Positions 1-8,678 of a stretch of 64,000 bases of DNA are shown here, one piece after another. The stretch comes from Zobellia laminariae (GTDB lineage: Bacteria; Bacteroidota; Bacteroidia; Flavobacteriales; Flavobacteriaceae), in NCBI RefSeq assembly GCF_009725995.1, contig NZ_RCNS01000001.1, positions 1-64,000 of the forward strand, written 5' to 3'. Each line of letters opens with the position of its first letter. The first letter of the stretch is position 1. The notes under the pieces were generated by a model. The model saw nothing but the letters and a program-made list of their open reading frames with translations, ran no database searches and was not told the DNA's origin. Position numbers and translations under genes: made by a program.

Positions 1-102
1 CAAAATCTTTTTTCCCGGTAACAAAAACAATACTTTACAAGGAACGTTTACTCTTTATTAACCCGCGCTTAACAAACATCTTCATACCTGTTTAGCGGGG
101 TG

Positions 103-132
103 CAAATGTAAGACCCTTTTTTAATTCTCAAA
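103..132 (-). promoter_or_regulatory. Leftward Bacteroidota-type promoter leaving the window
   Basis: On the minus strand there is a TTTG (129-132), an 18-nt spacer and TACATTTG (103-110), which fits the flavobacterial TTTG-N19-TAnnTTTG pattern. Transcription would run left, off the window. The presumed leader holds an imperfect inverted repeat (CCCCGCTAAAC near 91-101 against a CCCGC...TTAAC arm near 62-73). The gene served is not visible. Confidence 0.5.
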
Positions 133-428
133 GAGTTTTTAGAAGAAAAATAAAAGTTTTTTTTAAACCTCTTGTTTTCAACAAATTACATATACCCTAA
201 AAAAGAGCGGTCTTAAAATTAAAACTTTTTATTCACTCTCACAAGCTTCACACACCTCTTTCACTCTTAATATTTTATTAATTTTTTTGTTTACACATAA
301 TTCATCAACAGAATTCAAGACTATACCTACTACTATAGATATAGAAAGATATTATGCTCATCGATTTACTTAAAAACCATTTCCCTATTATATAGGAAGT
401 GATAACCCAGAAACTTAAGTCTTATATA
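133..428. other. AT-rich intergenic stretch
   Basis: Nothing convincing lies between the leftward promoter and the thrS promoter. The stretch is AT-rich with short homopolymer runs. No open reading frame, tRNA or strong hairpin was seen, and no T-box-like structure. Confidence 0.5.
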
Positions 429-459
429 TTGTATGGCTTGTGCCGGTATACTATCTTTG
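429..459 (+). promoter_or_regulatory. thrS operon promoter
   Basis: TTG at 429-431, a 20-nt spacer and TATCTTTG at 452-459 match the Bacteroidota sigma consensus very well. The expected transcript start is near 465. This rules out the upstream GTG at 399 as the thrS start and places translation initiation at the ATG cluster 477-486. Confidence 0.75.
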
Positions 460-485
460 CATCCTTATTACAAAAAATGGGCATG

Positions 486-2423
486 ATGAAAATTACATTA
501 CCGGACGGAAGTATTAGGGAGTATGCAAAAGGAAGCACTCCTATGGACATTGCCAAAAGTATTAGTGAAGGTTTTGCACGAAACGTAATTTCGGCAAAAT
601 TTAACGATACGGTAGTAGAAACCGTCACCCCTCTTAACGAAGACGGATCACTAGTTCTTTATACTTGGAAAGATAAGGAAGGTAAAAAAGCATTTTGGCA
701 CTCTTCTTCACATATAGTTGCACAGGCTCTTGAAGAATTATACCCTGGTATAAAATTAACCATTGGCCCTGCTATTGACAACGGGTTTTATTATGATGTT
801 GATTTTGGTGAGCACACCCTTTCTGAAAAAGACTTTTCATTAATAGAAAAAAAGGCATTGGAAATTGCTCGTGGTAAGCATGACTTTAAAATGCGCCCTA
901 TATCTAAAGCTGAAGCCCTATCTTTATATAAGAGTCAAGGAAACGAATTTAAGGTAGAACTTATAGAGAATCTTGAAGACGGTACAATTACCTTTTGTGA
1001 CCATGATACTTTTACAGATTTATGTCGTGGTGGCCACATACCCAATACAGGCATTGTAAAAGCTATAAAAATTTTAAACGTTGCAGGTGCTTATTGGCGA
1101 GGTGACGAAAAGAAGCCTCAGCTAACAAGGGTTTACGGGATTTCTTTCCCGAAACAGAAAGAACTTACGGAATACCTTGCTTTAATAGAGGAAGCAAAAA
1201 AGCGTGACCATAGAAAACTTGGAAAAGAGCTTGAACTTTTTGCATTCTCAACGAAAGTTGGCCAAGGCTTGCCATTATGGCTACCTAAAGGTGCTGCTCT
1301 AAGAGAGCGCCTAGAGAATTTCCTTAAGAAAGCACAAAAGAAAGCAGGTTACGAAATGGTCATTACACCGCATATTGGTCAAAAAGAGCTTTATGTTACT
1401 TCTGGCCATTATGAAAAGTATGGTGCTGACAGCTTTCAACCTATTCATACTCCAAAGGAAGATGAAGAGTTCCTGCTAAAACCCATGAACTGCCCTCATC
1501 ACTGTGAAATATATAACGTTCGGCCATTTAGCTATAGAGAACTGCCAAAAAGATATGCGGAATTTGGTACAGTATATAGGTATGAACAGAGTGGTGAACT
1601 TCATGGCCTTACAAGAGTTAGGGGTTTCACACAAGATGACGCCCATATTTTCTGTACTCCCGACCAATTGGATCAAGAGTTCAAGAATGTAATAGACCTT
1701 TCTTTATATGTACTAGGTTCATTGGGTTTTGACAACTTTACCGCTCAGGTATCCGTAAGAGATTTAGATACTCCTGAAAAGTATATTGGATCTGTAGAAA
1801 ATTGGGAAAAAGCAGAAAATGCAATCATTAATGCAGCCAAAGAAAAAGGTCTTGATTATGTTATTGAAAAAGGCGAAGCAGCTTTTTACGGTCCAAAATT
1901 AGACTTTATGGTGAAGGATGCCCTTGGTAGACAATGGCAACTAGGAACCATTCAAGTAGATTATAATCTACCAGAACGTTTTGACCTTACGTATAAAGGC
2001 AGCGATAATGAGTTACATAGACCGGTAATGATCCACCGTGCACCCTTTGGTAGCATGGAACGCTTCATTGCCCTGTTACTAGAACATACAGGAGGAAATT
2101 TCCCATTATGGCTCATCCCAGAACAAGCTATTGTATTGCCTGTGAGCGAGAAACATGAAAAATATGCGGAAAAAGTTTTAAAATCCTTAGAAAATGACGA
2201 AATTCGCGCCCTTGTTGATGCTCGTAATGAGACAGTCGGCAAGAAAATACGTGAAGCTGAAATGAATAAAATTCCTTTTATGCTAATCGTCGGGGAAAAT
2301 GAAGAGGCTTCGAATACTATTTCTGTCCGCAGACATGGTGGTGAAGATTTAGGCTCTATTTCCCTTGAGCAGTTTTCTGACTTGGTAACTACAGAAATTA
2401 ACAGTACCTTAAAGTCGTTTTAA
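486..2423 (+). CDS. thrS: Threonine--tRNA ligase
   Basis: Class II aminoacyl-tRNA synthetase that charges tRNA-Thr in the cytoplasm. The N-terminus is a TGS domain (KITLPDGS onwards). It is followed by the editing domain with HSSSH at about residues 72-76 and a CRGGH motif. The catalytic core carries a zinc-type MNCPHHC motif near residue 335, and a C-terminal anticodon-binding domain starts at about residue 545. The frame is open back to a GTG at 399, but a strong promoter lies inside that extension, so an ATG at 477, 483 or 486 is the start. The one at 486 (645 aa) gives the usual family N-terminus. It is the first gene of the thrS-infC-rpmI-rplT operon, a common bacterial arrangement. Confidence 0.97.
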   Translation: MKITLPDGSIREYAKGSTPMDIAKSISEGFARNVISAKFNDTVVETVTPLNEDGSLVLYTWKDKEGKKAFWHSSSHIVAQALEELYPGIKLTIGPAIDNGFYYDVDFGEHTLSEKDFSLIEKKALEIARGKHDFKMRPISKAEALSLYKSQGNEFKVELIENLEDGTITFCDHDTFTDLCRGGHIPNTGIVKAIKILNVAGAYWRGDEKKPQLTRVYGISFPKQKELTEYLALIEEAKKRDHRKLGKELELFAFSTKVGQGLPLWLPKGAALRERLENFLKKAQKKAGYEMVITPHIGQKELYVTSGHYEKYGADSFQPIHTPKEDEEFLLKPMNCPHHCEIYNVRPFSYRELPKRYAEFGTVYRYEQSGELHGLTRVRGFTQDDAHIFCTPDQLDQEFKNVIDLSLYVLGSLGFDNFTAQVSVRDLDTPEKYIGSVENWEKAENAIINAAKEKGLDYVIEKGEAAFYGPKLDFMVKDALGRQWQLGTIQVDYNLPERFDLTYKGSDNELHRPVMIHRAPFGSMERFIALLLEHTGGNFPLWLIPEQAIVLPVSEKHEKYAEKVLKSLENDEIRALVDARNETVGKKIREAEMNKIPFMLIVGENEEASNTISVRRHGGEDLGSISLEQFSDLVTTEINSTLKSF

Positions 2424-2455
2424 AAAAAATTAAGTTTAACTAAAAAGAATTAGTC

Positions 2456-3010
2456 ATAGCAATACGTAAAAGATTTAGGCCCCAACCTAGGAGGGAAAAC
2501 AAAAACCCTCATAAAATCAACGAAAAAATACTATCACCTGAAGTAAGGTTGGTGGGTGATAACGTTGAAGTAGGTGTATACCCTATAAGGGTAGCTCTAG
2601 ATAAATCGGAAGAAATGGGTTTGGATTTGGTTGAAATATCACCAGATGCAAAACCACCGGTATGTAAAATTATAGATTACAAGAAGTTTCTTTACGAACA
2701 AAAGAAGCGTGAGAAAGTCATGAAGTCCAAGGCTACTAAGGTGATCGTAAAAGAGATCCGTTTTGGGCCTAACACGGATGATCATGATTACGACTTCAAA
2801 AAGAAGCATGCTGAAAAGTTCTTGCAAGATGGTGCCAAGTTAAAGGCATATGTATTCTTTAAAGGACGTTCTATAGTATATAAAGACAAAGGTGAAATTC
2901 TACTTTTAAAACTTGCCCAAGATTTAGAAGACTGGGGAAAAGTAGAGCAGTTACCAAGATTAGAGGGTAAACGTATGACAATGTTTATTTCCCCTAAAGC
3001 TAAAAAATAA
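2456..3010 (+). CDS. infC: Translation initiation factor IF-3 (ATA start)
   Basis: IF-3 binds the 30S subunit and discriminates against non-canonical start codons. A TTG at 2549 would give only 153 residues and lose the conserved N-terminus. Reading the same frame upstream gives a typical flavobacterial IF-3 start ([12 protein letters not shown], then HKINEKI), preceded directly by ATA at 2456. There is no ATG, GTG or TTG between the in-frame stop at 2441 and codon 2549. I therefore place the start at ATA, giving 184 residues, a normal length. Rare start codons on infC are the known basis of IF-3 autoregulation (AUU in E. coli). It lies 32 bp after thrS. Confidence 0.92.
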   Translation: MAIRKRFRPQPRRENKNPHKINEKILSPEVRLVGDNVEVGVYPIRVALDKSEEMGLDLVEISPDAKPPVCKIIDYKKFLYEQKKREKVMKSKATKVIVKEIRFGPNTDDHDYDFKKKHAEKFLQDGAKLKAYVFFKGRSIVYKDKGEILLLKLAQDLEDWGKVEQLPRLEGKRMTMFISPKAKK

Positions 3011-3014
3011 ATGT

Positions 3015-3076
3015 AACATAGTTTTATGCTATGTTAACAAAAGAGATACTGACTTCTGTCCGCTATTTGCGGACAG
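3015..3076 (+). promoter_or_regulatory. Two-hairpin leader upstream of rpmI
   Basis: Two strong stem-loops lie in the infC-rpmI gap. AACATAG (3015-3021) pairs perfectly with CTATGTT (3029-3035). CTGTCCGC (3056-3063) pairs perfectly with GCGGACAG (3069-3076) across a 5-nt loop. Neither is followed by a T-tract, so they are more likely an RNA-processing or L20-type autoregulatory structure than a terminator. The function is inferred from position only. Confidence 0.45.
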
Positions 3077-3115
3077 TTTCAGCATAAATAAGTGAGATTC
3101 ATATAAATAGGAAAA

Positions 3116-3313
3116 ATGCCTAAACAGAAAACAAAATCGAGTGCCAAGAAGCGTTTTAAGCTTACCGGTACTGGTAAAATTAAAAGAAAGCACGCTTTTA
3201 AAAGTCATATTTTGACTAAAAAGTCTAAAAAGCGTAAGCTTAGGTTAACACATGACGGCTTGGTTCACCAGGCAGATGTTAACAGTATTAAAGAACAATT
3301 ACGTTTAAAGTAA
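3116..3313 (+). CDS. rpmI: 50S ribosomal protein L35
   Basis: 65-residue, strongly basic protein beginning [14 protein letters not shown], the standard L35 signature, at the usual family length. It is a late-assembling structural protein of the large ribosomal subunit. It lies between infC and rplT as in most bacteria. Two hairpins precede it, suggesting post-transcriptional control of L35/L20 relative to infC. Confidence 0.97.
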   Translation: MPKQKTKSSAKKRFKLTGTGKIKRKHAFKSHILTKKSKKRKLRLTHDGLVHQADVNSIKEQLRLK

Positions 3314-3349
3314 AAGTTCTTTCGGTAAAAAAGTATTAACCCTGGAGTT

Positions 3350-3382
3350 AGGCTCACAAGTGTACTAATAAAAGTACCGCCT
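3350..3382 (+). promoter_or_regulatory. Small hairpin in the rpmI-rplT spacer
   Basis: GTACT (3362-3366) pairs with AGTAC (3373-3377) over a 6-nt loop, and AGGC (3350-3353) can pair with GCCT (3379-3382) outside it. The spacer of 88 nt is long for an L35-L20 pair, so a structured L20-binding or translational-coupling element is possible. The evidence is weak and structural only. Confidence 0.25.
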
Positions 3383-3401
3383 ACTACAAAAATTTAAAAT
3401 T

Positions 3402-3746
3402 ATGCCAAGATCAGTAAATGCAGTTGCTTCTAGAGCCAGAAGAAAAAAGGTGATAAAGCAAGCCAAAGGTTACTTTGGAAGACGTAAAAACGTTTGGACA
3501 GTAGCCAAAAATGCGGTAGAAAAAGCAATGTTATATGCTTACCGTGATAGAAGAAATAAAAAGAGAACTTTTCGTGCTCTATGGATTACTCGTATTAATG
3601 CGGGTGCTCGTGTACATGGATTGTCTTACTCTCAGTTTATGGGGAAATTAAAAGCTAACGGAATTGAATTGAACAGAAAAGTTCTTGCAGATTTAGCAAT
3701 GAATCATCCTGATGCTTTTAAAGCAATCGTAGACCAGGTTAAATAA
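3402..3746 (+). CDS. rplT: 50S ribosomal protein L20
   Basis: 114-residue basic protein beginning [16 protein letters not shown], with the [10 protein letters not shown] segment typical of L20, at normal length. It is an early-assembly protein of the 50S subunit. In other bacteria it represses its own operon by binding leader or intergenic RNA. It is the last gene of the operon and is followed by a rho-independent terminator. Confidence 0.97.
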   Translation: MPRSVNAVASRARRKKVIKQAKGYFGRRKNVWTVAKNAVEKAMLYAYRDRRNKKRTFRALWITRINAGARVHGLSYSQFMGKLKANGIELNRKVLADLAMNHPDAFKAIVDQVK

Positions 3747-3773
3747 ATTAAGAATATATCTCACTTATAAAAA

Positions 3774-3803
3774 GCCCGTTACACTTGTGTAGCGGGTTTT
3801 TTT
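3774..3803 (+). terminator. rplT operon terminator
   Basis: CCCGTTACAC (3775-3784) pairs with GTGTAGCGGG (3787-3796) with one G-T wobble, and a run of seven T residues follows. It ends at the stop codon of the convergent yjbQ-like gene and may also work on the other strand, because A residues precede the stem. Confidence 0.85.
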
Positions 3804-4224
3804 ATTCCCCAAAAGCAGTAATCACAAGGTTTCTTCCTGAAGCATGGTTTCTATGCTCACATAAATAAATCCCTTGCCAAATACCAAGATTCAACTTTCC
3901 TCCCGTTATTGGTATTTGTACGGATGCACCCATCAAAGACGCCTTAATATGGGCAGGCATATCATCTGGCCCTTCATAAGTATGAATATAATACGGCGCA
4001 TTTTCTGGTACCATTTTATTCATATGACTCTCAAAATCTGTTCTTACGGTTAGATCTGCGTTCTCATTTATTGTTAAGCTAGCAGATGTGTGCTTTATAA
4101 ATACTTGACACATGCCAGTTCTAATAACACTAAGTTCCGGAAATGCACTTAAAAGCTCTTCTGTCACCAGATGAAAGCCACGCTTACGAGCTTTAAGTTT
4201 TATTTCTTTTTGAAAAAATTTCAT
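3802..4224 (-). CDS. YjbQ/UPF0047 family protein
   Basis: 140-residue protein of the YjbQ family, a small homotrimeric fold found in most bacteria. The family marks are clear: HTSASLTINENAD near residues 45-57, then the C-terminal block with NLGIWQGIYLCEHR. E. coli YjbQ has been reported to have weak thiamine-phosphate synthase activity; the physiological role in this group is not established. The length is normal. It is convergent with rplT and divergent from the HAD phosphatase, so it is probably monocistronic. Confidence 0.9.
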   Translation of the reverse strand: MKFFQKEIKLKARKRGFHLVTEELLSAFPELSVIRTGMCQVFIKHTSASLTINENADLTVRTDFESHMNKMVPENAPYYIHTYEGPDDMPAHIKASLMGASVQIPITGGKLNLGIWQGIYLCEHRNHASGRNLVITAFGE

Positions 4225-4316
4225 AAATTTTATATATCAAATAAATGTAAAACTTTCTAAATACGAACCCTAATTAAATTATGAACAGATACCTTTGCAT
4301 CTTCTAAAAAATACAC

Positions 4317-5129
4317 ATGGATCTATCAAAGGTAAAAATGGTTGTCACAGATATGGACGGCACGTTATTGAACTCTAATCACGAAGTAAGCAATCGTTTC
4401 TTTGAGCTCTTTGAGGAAATGAAACAGAAGGATATCATTTTTGTTGCCGCTAGCGGTAGACAGTACCATAGTATTGTAGACAAATTAAAGCCCATCAAAA
4501 ATGACATCATAGTAATTGCTGAAAATGGTGGTTTTGCCATGAAGCAGGATACGGAACTGCTGGCTACCCCTTTACCAAATGAATCTAAAAATACGGTTCT
4601 TAACGTATTGGATACTATTAAAAATATCCATCCCGTGCTTTGTGGTAAACGAAATGCCTATATAAAAAGCGATTCTAAAGAGTTTGAAGCAAAGCTTAGG
4701 GAATATTATACCGATTATAAGGTTGTTGATGACCTAAAAGATTTTGATGGTGAAATACTTAAAATTGCCATTTATCACTTTGAAAGCTCCGAAAAATATA
4801 TTTATCCTTCTGTAGCTCATCTAGAAGATAGCCTGAAAGTAAAAGTCTCTGGAGAGAACTGGGTAGACATCTCTAGTCCTAATGCACATAAAGGCTATGC
4901 GCTTCAAAAGGTTCAGGAGCTGTATAATGTGACTCCTGAAGAAACTATGGTTTTTGGAGATTACAACAACGACCTTGAAATGCTTGCCCTTGCTCATTTC
5001 AGTTATGCAATGGAGAATGCACATCCTAATGTAAAAAAGGCCGCAAATTACCTTACCGACAATAATGACAGTTTTGGTGTTGAGAACGTTTTACAGTCAA
5101 TGCTTAAAGCAATTGACCTTAAAAAATAA
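4317..5129 (+). CDS. HAD-superfamily (Cof-type) phosphatase
   Basis: 270-residue cytosolic phosphatase of the Cof/YbiV class (HAD IIB). Motif I is DMDGTLL near residues 12-18, with the nucleophile and acid aspartates intact. ASGRQ supplies motif II. The C-terminal motif IV is GDYNND near residues 214-219, which binds Mg2+. Members hydrolyse phosphorylated sugars, cofactors such as FMN, or similar small molecules; the substrate here cannot be read from sequence. A promoter element TACCTTTG at 4290-4297 sits about 20 nt before the ATG, so the gene probably has its own transcript. Confidence 0.9.
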   Translation: MDLSKVKMVVTDMDGTLLNSNHEVSNRFFELFEEMKQKDIIFVAASGRQYHSIVDKLKPIKNDIIVIAENGGFAMKQDTELLATPLPNESKNTVLNVLDTIKNIHPVLCGKRNAYIKSDSKEFEAKLREYYTDYKVVDDLKDFDGEILKIAIYHFESSEKYIYPSVAHLEDSLKVKVSGENWVDISSPNAHKGYALQKVQELYNVTPEETMVFGDYNNDLEMLALAHFSYAMENAHPNVKKAANYLTDNNDSFGVENVLQSMLKAIDLKK

Positions 5130-5134
5130 ACAAT

Positions 5135-6121
5135 CTAAAGCGGTGCACCAAGCAATGAACTTGGCAAATATCCCATAGTCTTTTTGAATGCTACGGTAAA
5201 ATGCTGTGGATTAGAATACCCAACCTCGTAAGATGCTTGAGCAATTGTGAGGTTTTCTTGTAGAACAAGTATTCTTGCTTTTTCCATACGTAATTGTGTA
5301 ATGTATTTAAAAATAGTAGTTTGATGTACTTTCTTGAAGCTACTTTTTAATTTGGTTGTATTAAAGCCAGCAATTTCAGACAGCTCTTTAATTGTCAACT
5401 TTTTCTTTAGGTTCATTTTTATGTACGATACCACCCTTTCAATTGCCTCATAGTCCAAACTAGGCAACTGGGGCTCTCCTATTTTACCCATACAATTTTC
5501 TCTTCCTAAAAATGCTTCTATCAATAAACAACGTGTTTGAGATTCAATATAACTGACTCTAGCATTTCCCCGGTAAGGGCAATTCAAAATTTCAAGAAGT
5601 AATATTCTTAGTTTTCCTGGTATTGGCTGACCATTATTCCATAGACATTGTGGATGCTTTCCCGAAGAATCTAAAAAATGCCTAAACACAGAATCATGTT
5701 CACTACCCAATAAGTCTTCAATAAAATCCCTAGTAAAAAATACTTCTACAGAAACACACTCTGTTCCCTTAAGATTTACCGTTCCTAAAATATTTGGCCA
5801 TTGCACAAGGTTATAATAACCCGACTTTATGCCTACCGTAACTTGTCCTTCTGCACTAGTAAATTTACAATCACCTTCTAATAAAAAGTGAATACCATAA
5901 CAGAAATGAGCATTTTCATATTCTCCAGCAGCCAAGTTATCCAAGGTCAAATTTCTTAATTGGACAGTAGCTCCCCCCATTTTAAGCTCTTGCTGCCTTC
6001 CTTGGTCTTTCTCTTCTAATTCATGTATTTCAGCTATAGCTACGTTTTTACTCCCCAATGTTCTGGAGGTAATACTATTACCAACCCTATGTTTCTTATA
6101 TGGAAAAAGGCCTATTCTCAT
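5135..6121 (-). CDS. AraC-family regulator, PchR-like
   Basis: 328-residue transcription regulator. The N-terminal two-thirds is a sensor domain of the type found in PchR/YbtA siderophore-responsive regulators (FLLEGDCKF near residue 80, then GYYNLVQW). The C-terminal ~100 residues are the double helix-turn-helix AraC DNA-binding domain (LTIKELSEIAG, then a second helix pair ending in GYSNPQHFTVAFKK). It is divergent from the TonB receptor gene with a 119-bp shared promoter region. Known PchR-type proteins activate a receptor gene when they bind a ferric siderophore. By context this one should control the 6.2-14.3 kb uptake operon; that is inference. Confidence 0.88.
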   Translation of the reverse strand: MRIGLFPYKKHRVGNSITSRTLGSKNVAIAEIHELEEKDQGRQQELKMGGATVQLRNLTLDNLAAGEYENAHFCYGIHFLLEGDCKFTSAEGQVTVGIKSGYYNLVQWPNILGTVNLKGTECVSVEVFFTRDFIEDLLGSEHDSVFRHFLDSSGKHPQCLWNNGQPIPGKLRILLLEILNCPYRGNARVSYIESQTRCLLIEAFLGRENCMGKIGEPQLPSLDYEAIERVVSYIKMNLKKKLTIKELSEIAGFNTTKLKSSFKKVHQTTIFKYITQLRMEKARILVLQENLTIAQASYEVGYSNPQHFTVAFKKTMGYLPSSLLGAPL

Positions 6122-6180
6122 TAATTCTTAATTCGTAACTAAAACTTCTCTTTGCGTTATCCTTACCTGAAATCCTAGAT

Positions 6181-6212
6181 TAGTTTTGCAAAGGTATTTA
6201 TTTAGACTAAAT
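6181..6212 (+). promoter_or_regulatory. TonB-receptor promoter with 13-bp dyad operator
   Basis: TAGTTTTG at 6181-6188 is a good -7 element, although no well-spaced TTTG lies upstream, as expected for an activator-dependent promoter. Just downstream, ATTTAGACTAAAT (6200-6212) is a perfect 13-bp dyad with one central base, covering about +5 to +17, where a repressor would block transcription. A metal-responsive repressor site is plausible but not proven. Confidence 0.45.
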
Positions 6213-6240
6213 CTTAATAAAGATAAGTGCTTTTTATTCA

Positions 6241-8658
6241 ATGAAAAATTTACTCACCTCTTTCCTGCTTATAGTTTGCATATCTGCTCAAGGCCAAGAA
6301 GCTTATGGTACAATATCCGGAGCCATAAATGATGATGCTGAAAACCCTTTACCATTTGCAAATGTGGTAATAGCAAGTCTGAATCGTGGTGTTCTCACAG
6401 ATGACAATGGAAAATACTTCATTGATAAAGTACCTCCAGGAAAACACAAGCTAATGGTGTCATTTATAGGTTATGGTAACCGGTCCAAGACTATTGAGAT
6501 TAACGAAATAGACACCAACCTCAAGGTCGATTTCAACCTAAAAGAAACAATTGAGAATTTAGACGAAGTAACAGTACAAGGTAAAACCAAAGAAACTCAG
6601 ATAGAAACCAAAGGCTTTGCCGTAAATGCTATAAAGACAGAGGAGGCCAGTCTGAGAAATATTCAAACAAACGAATTATTAAACACTACTGTTGGAGTTA
6701 AAATACGTCAAAATGGAGGTTTAGGCTCTGACGTTACTTATAGTTTAAACGGATTATCAGGAAACTCAGTCCGTATTTTCATAGACGGAATTCCTATTTC
6801 TACCTATGGTAATTCATTTAACTTAAACAGCATCCCTCCTTCAATGATCAAGAATATTGAAGTTTACAAAGGGGTTGTTCCAGGACATCTGGCAGACGAT
6901 GCTTTAGGTGGAGCCATCAACATAGTGTTACATAATGATGCCAAGACCAATTTCAATGCTTCGGTTTCTTATGGATCGTTCAATACTTTACAAACTAGTG
7001 TAAACGGGCTTTATCGCTTTAAAAAATCAGGATTTACAGTTAAAGCTTCCCTTTTTCATAACTATTCAGATAATGATTATAAAGTATCGGGCAGAAGTGT
7101 AGTGGTTACGGGTTTGGGAGGTGTACAGACACCAATTACTGCTAGAAGGTTTAATGATGCCTATAGGTCTACAGGCGGAATGGCTCAAATAGGATATACC
7201 GATGTAAAGTGGGCAGACCAATTTTTCATTGGCCTTACCGGTTCAGATGATTATAAAGAGGTACAGCATGGTGCTTTTATGACCATTACTCCTTACAAAG
7301 GTAGATTCTTAGAGTCCGATGCTCTGTTAGGTAGTTTAAATTATCATAAGAAAGACCTCTTCACAAAGGGACTTGATGTTAGTGTTCATGGTTTGTACGG
7401 CAAAAGAAACCGCGCTGTTAACGATACTGTTTCATGGGCCTATAGTTGGACCGGGGAACGCGCTGTTGATTTTAGGGGGAATGAATATCAATATACTTGG
7501 GGTTCACAACAAGAAGGCGGCCCTACCCTAGCCAAAATCAAAAGAAATGTAGCATCGATCAGAACCAGAATTTCTTATGCTATTAATGACAACCACAAGG
7601 TGTCAGCTAATCATGTGTATAGTGGTATTGACCGAGAAGACAGTGATGCTTTAAGATCGGTATTGGAAAATACATTTCTGGGAACAAGAGATTTGGATAA
7701 AAACATATACTCCTTAACCTATGAATTAACAGCTTTTGAAAAAAAGCTAAAAGCTAGTTTATTTGGCAAGCATTATCAACAAAAAACAACTAGCATTGAC
7801 CCTGCTATAGAAACAGATGTTGATGGAAACGATATTGTTATAGACGAAATTGTAAGCAGCAATAAGAATTATGACGGTTACGGATTTGCTGCTTCTTATG
7901 CTATTATCCCAAATATTACACTTCTAACTTCAGCCGAAAAAGCTATCAGATTACCAAATGAAACAGAGGTGTTTGGTAATGACGGAGATAACGTAGTAGC
8001 CAACTCTAGCATTAATCCTGAAAGTAGTAATAACTATAACTTAGGCTTTAGGTTTGGAAGTTTCAAAATCAAAAAGCACAATTTCACTGTATCAACCAAT
8101 GTCTTCACTCGGAATATTAAAGATAGAATTGGTTTGCCTATTGAAACATCTCTAAATGTAGATGATGAACTCATTGTATATGTAAACCAAGGTAGTGGTA
8201 CATCTAAAGGAATAGACGCGCAATTAAATTACTCTTATAACAACAACTTTGGGCTGAATTTTAATGTTTCTCGTTTCAATTTAAAAATCGTCAATCAAGG
8301 AATAGAGATAGACGTACCCAATACCCCATTCTTTACTATGAACGGTGGCTTACGCTACTCCTTTAAGAATGTGGTTCAAAAAGAATCGCAATTACATCTA
8401 TTCTATAATGTCTATTTCACTGATGAATTTTCATTTTTAACAGCACAAGGAACTAACACCGTTGGAAATGAGTTTTTTGAAGTACCCCGGCAAATAGCAC
8501 AAGACTTTGGACTTAGCTACACTTTCCCAAACAAAAGATTTGTGATGAGCTTTGACATCAAAAATATTTTTGATGAACCCGTTTACGATAATCTTTCTGT
8601 ACAAAAGCCAGGAAGAGCCTTTTACTTAAAACTGAATTACGCAATACATAAATTTTAA
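6241..8658 (+). CDS. TonB-dependent outer-membrane receptor (siderophore type)
   Basis: 805-residue receptor with a signal peptide ending near residue 18. An N-terminal carboxypeptidase-regulatory-like domain (GTISGAINDD, GVLTDDNGKYFI, about residues 22-110) is typical of Bacteroidota receptors. The plug domain spans about residues 120-230 (RIFIDGIP, VYKGVVPG, GGAINI). A 22-strand-type barrel follows, ending in ...LNYAIHKF with the usual C-terminal aromatic. It imports a large ligand, most likely a ferric siderophore given the downstream PepSY reductase and the PchR-like regulator. The size and lack of a SusD partner argue against a glycan receptor. It leads a five-gene operon. Confidence 0.93.
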   Translation: MKNLLTSFLLIVCISAQGQEAYGTISGAINDDAENPLPFANVVIASLNRGVLTDDNGKYFIDKVPPGKHKLMVSFIGYGNRSKTIEINEIDTNLKVDFNLKETIENLDEVTVQGKTKETQIETKGFAVNAIKTEEASLRNIQTNELLNTTVGVKIRQNGGLGSDVTYSLNGLSGNSVRIFIDGIPISTYGNSFNLNSIPPSMIKNIEVYKGVVPGHLADDALGGAINIVLHNDAKTNFNASVSYGSFNTLQTSVNGLYRFKKSGFTVKASLFHNYSDNDYKVSGRSVVVTGLGGVQTPITARRFNDAYRSTGGMAQIGYTDVKWADQFFIGLTGSDDYKEVQHGAFMTITPYKGRFLESDALLGSLNYHKKDLFTKGLDVSVHGLYGKRNRAVNDTVSWAYSWTGERAVDFRGNEYQYTWGSQQEGGPTLAKIKRNVASIRTRISYAINDNHKVSANHVYSGIDREDSDALRSVLENTFLGTRDLDKNIYSLTYELTAFEKKLKASLFGKHYQQKTTSIDPAIETDVDGNDIVIDEIVSSNKNYDGYGFAASYAIIPNITLLTSAEKAIRLPNETEVFGNDGDNVVANSSINPESSNNYNLGFRFGSFKIKKHNFTVSTNVFTRNIKDRIGLPIETSLNVDDELIVYVNQGSGTSKGIDAQLNYSYNNNFGLNFNVSRFNLKIVNQGIEIDVPNTPFFTMNGGLRYSFKNVVQKESQLHLFYNVYFTDEFSFLTAQGTNTVGNEFFEVPRQIAQDFGLSYTFPNKRFVMSFDIKNIFDEPVYDNLSVQKPGRAFYLKLNYAIHKF

Positions 8659-8678
8659 ACTTTTAAATACTACCGAAA

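Noticed and set aside
133..428. T-box riboswitch upstream of thrS
   Set aside because: The promoter lies too close to the start codon and no T-box structure is visible; T-boxes are not typical of this phylum.
399..485. Upstream GTG extension of thrS by 29 codons
   Set aside because: A consensus promoter (429-459) lies within it and the extra residues do not belong to the TGS domain.
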